Notes under the pieces: generated by a model
What the model was told of the DNA's origin: nothing
Seen by the model: the letters and a program-made list of their open reading frames with translations, nothing else
Databases searched by the model: none
Position numbers and translations under genes: made by a program
NCBI GenBank assembly: GCA_030145265.1
Contig: JAQYWA010000120.1
Span: 1-6,508, forward strand
DNA length: 6,508 nucleotides
Reading direction: 5' to 3'
From: Desulfuromonas sp.
GTDB taxonomy: Bacteria; Desulfobacterota; Desulfuromonadia; Desulfuromonadales; Trichloromonadaceae
Shown: one piece after another, positions 5,653 through 6,508 of the stretch
How the letters are laid out: every line of letters starts with the position of its first letter
How positions within the stretch are numbered: the first letter of the stretch is position 1

Positions 5653-6186
5653 ATGAGACGTGTCCTGTTTCTCATAGTTGCCGGATTGCTCCTGCTCCCG
5701 GTTTCCTATACTTCCGCCGGCACCTCCCGCCCGGATGTGGAGCCCTCTCCGGGGGGCAAGGTCGGCAGTGTCGCTCCCGAGGTCAGCTTGAAAACCCTCG
5801 ACGGCAAAACGGTTTCCCTCTCCGACTATCGGGGCAAAGTGGTCCTGCTCAACTTCTGGGCCACCTGGTGTCCCCCTTGTGCTGCCGAGATGCCCTCCAT
5901 GGAGCGGCTGAATAAGGCCATGCTGGTGTACGACTTCGTCATGCTGGCGCTCAATGTCGAAGAGAACGGGGCCCAGGTTGTGCCCGCGTTCCTCAAAAAC
6001 CATCCCCATTCCTTTCCCGTGCTGCTCGACTCTGACGCCAAGGCGCAGAAGGCCTTCGGGGTATTTCGGTTTCCCGAAACGTTTATCATCAACAAGGATG
6101 GTGTTATACTCAACCACATCCTTGGTGCGCGCGAGTGGGATGAAGCGACCACGATCGATTATCTGAAATTTCTGGCGAAGGGATAA
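5653..6186 (+). CDS. TlpA/ResA-like thiol-disulfide oxidoreductase
   Basis: A 177-aa exported thioredoxin-fold protein. Residues 1-22 form a signal sequence or membrane anchor (MRR followed by LFLIVAGLLLLPV), with possible cleavage after TSA at 20-22; there is no lipobox cysteine. The AhpC/TSA-Redoxin type domain runs from about 38 to 175. It has VGSVAPEVSLKTLDGKTVSLSDYRGKVVLLNFWATWC before the active site WCPPC (72-76, C73 and C76) and cis-proline P141 in FRFPETFII. Such proteins reduce periplasmic disulfides, commonly apocytochrome c during haem attachment. I chose ATG 5653 because AAGGGAT lies just upstream; ATG 5638 has no ribosome site and would add five residues before the signal. The CcdA gene starts 5 nt after the stop, giving the likely electron donor. 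Confidence 0.92.
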   Translation: MRRVLFLIVAGLLLLPVSYTSAGTSRPDVEPSPGGKVGSVAPEVSLKTLDGKTVSLSDYRGKVVLLNFWATWCPPCAAEMPSMERLNKAMLVYDFVMLALNVEENGAQVVPAFLKNHPHSFPVLLDSDAKAQKAFGVFRFPETFIINKDGVILNHILGAREWDEATTIDYLKFLAKG

Positions 6187-6191
6187 CCTAT

Positions 6192-6508
6192 ATGGGTGCC
6201 GGTGCCGATCTCACTTACTGGATCGCGTTTAGTGCGGGGATACTATCGTTTTTTTCCCCCTGCGTGTTGCCGCTCATTCCGTCTTACCTGACCTATATCA
6301 CCGGTCTTTCCTTCGGCCAGCTTCAGGAAGCCCATCCGACCGCCAAGGTCAGGCTCACCGTGATGTTGCATTCGCTGGCCTTCATCGCCGGTTTTTCGGC
6401 GGTCTTCATCGGTCTGGGGGCGCTGGCCGGGGTCGCATCCTCGACCTTTCAGGTGCACATGCGCGAAGGCCTGATCTGGATTCAGCGTATCGGCGGCATC
6501 CTGGTCTT
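6192..6508 (+). CDS. ccdA: CcdA-type cytochrome c biogenesis membrane protein (partial)
   Basis: The first 105 codons of a DsbD/CcdA-family integral membrane protein, cut by the right edge. The start MGAGADLTYWIAFSAGILSF is the first membrane helix. It leads into FFSPCVLPLIPSYLTYITG (20-38), the family hallmark with redox cysteine C24 followed by two prolines. A second hydrophobic helix spans about 59-83 and a third begins near 94. The second redox cysteine would lie beyond the window. The family moves electrons from cytoplasmic thioredoxin across the inner membrane to periplasmic thioredoxin-like proteins. AAGGGA (6178-6183), inside the end of the upstream gene, is 8 nt from the ATG; the gap between the two genes is 5 nt, so they are co-transcribed. 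The symbol follows family usage; a longer DsbD-like protein cannot be excluded from this fragment. Confidence 0.9.
   Translation, partial: MGAGADLTYWIAFSAGILSFFSPCVLPLIPSYLTYITGLSFGQLQEAHPTAKVRLTVMLHSLAFIAGFSAVFIGLGALAGVASSTFQVHMREGLIWIQRIGGILV

Overview
The window is a chromosomal stretch from a GC-rich, Gram-negative bacterium. The gene types suggest Deltaproteobacteria/Desulfuromonadia (Geobacter- or Desulfuromonas-like): an NtrC-type two-component pair, a standalone PrmA-like methyltransferase, a TlpA-CcdA thiol-redox pair and several short palindromic intergenic repeats. This taxonomic guess comes from gene content and style, not from a database match.

Layout. From 83 to 1849 two genes lie on the minus strand: a PrmA-like SAM-dependent methyltransferase without the usual N-terminal substrate-binding domain, and an AEC-family (auxin efflux carrier type) membrane transporter. 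The 231-base gap between them holds a perfect 9-bp hairpin and an inverted pair of tandem octamers. The left edge carries a heptamer tandem repeat that folds back on itself. At 1850-2082 the strands diverge. That gap contains a sigma70-like promoter, a small hairpin and a clear intrinsic terminator, all on the plus strand with no ORF between them, so it is either a small RNA of about 65 nt or an attenuated leader.

From 2083 to the right edge everything reads on the plus strand. First comes a membrane sensor histidine kinase whose ATPase domain is broken by an apparent one-base loss near 2913-2915. It is followed by an intact sigma54-activating response regulator (REC, AAA+, Fis-type HTH), with a long palindrome between the two. 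Next is a hotdog-fold PaaI-type thioesterase whose stop codon overlaps the start of a small HExxH metallopeptidase. After a well-formed promoter come a periplasmic or membrane-anchored TlpA/ResA-like thioredoxin and the start of a CcdA-type membrane electron carrier, which runs off the edge.

How they work together. The kinase and regulator should form a phosphorelay controlling sigma54 promoters; no convincing sigma54 target promoter is visible here. CcdA would pass reducing electrons from cytoplasmic thioredoxin to the WCPPC active site of the TlpA-like protein, typically for cytochrome c maturation or other periplasmic disulfide reduction. The thioesterase and metallopeptidase are translationally coupled, but their shared role is unknown. 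I see no phage, CRISPR or defence system. The observations most worth checking are the broken kinase and the RNA-like element at 1930-2029.
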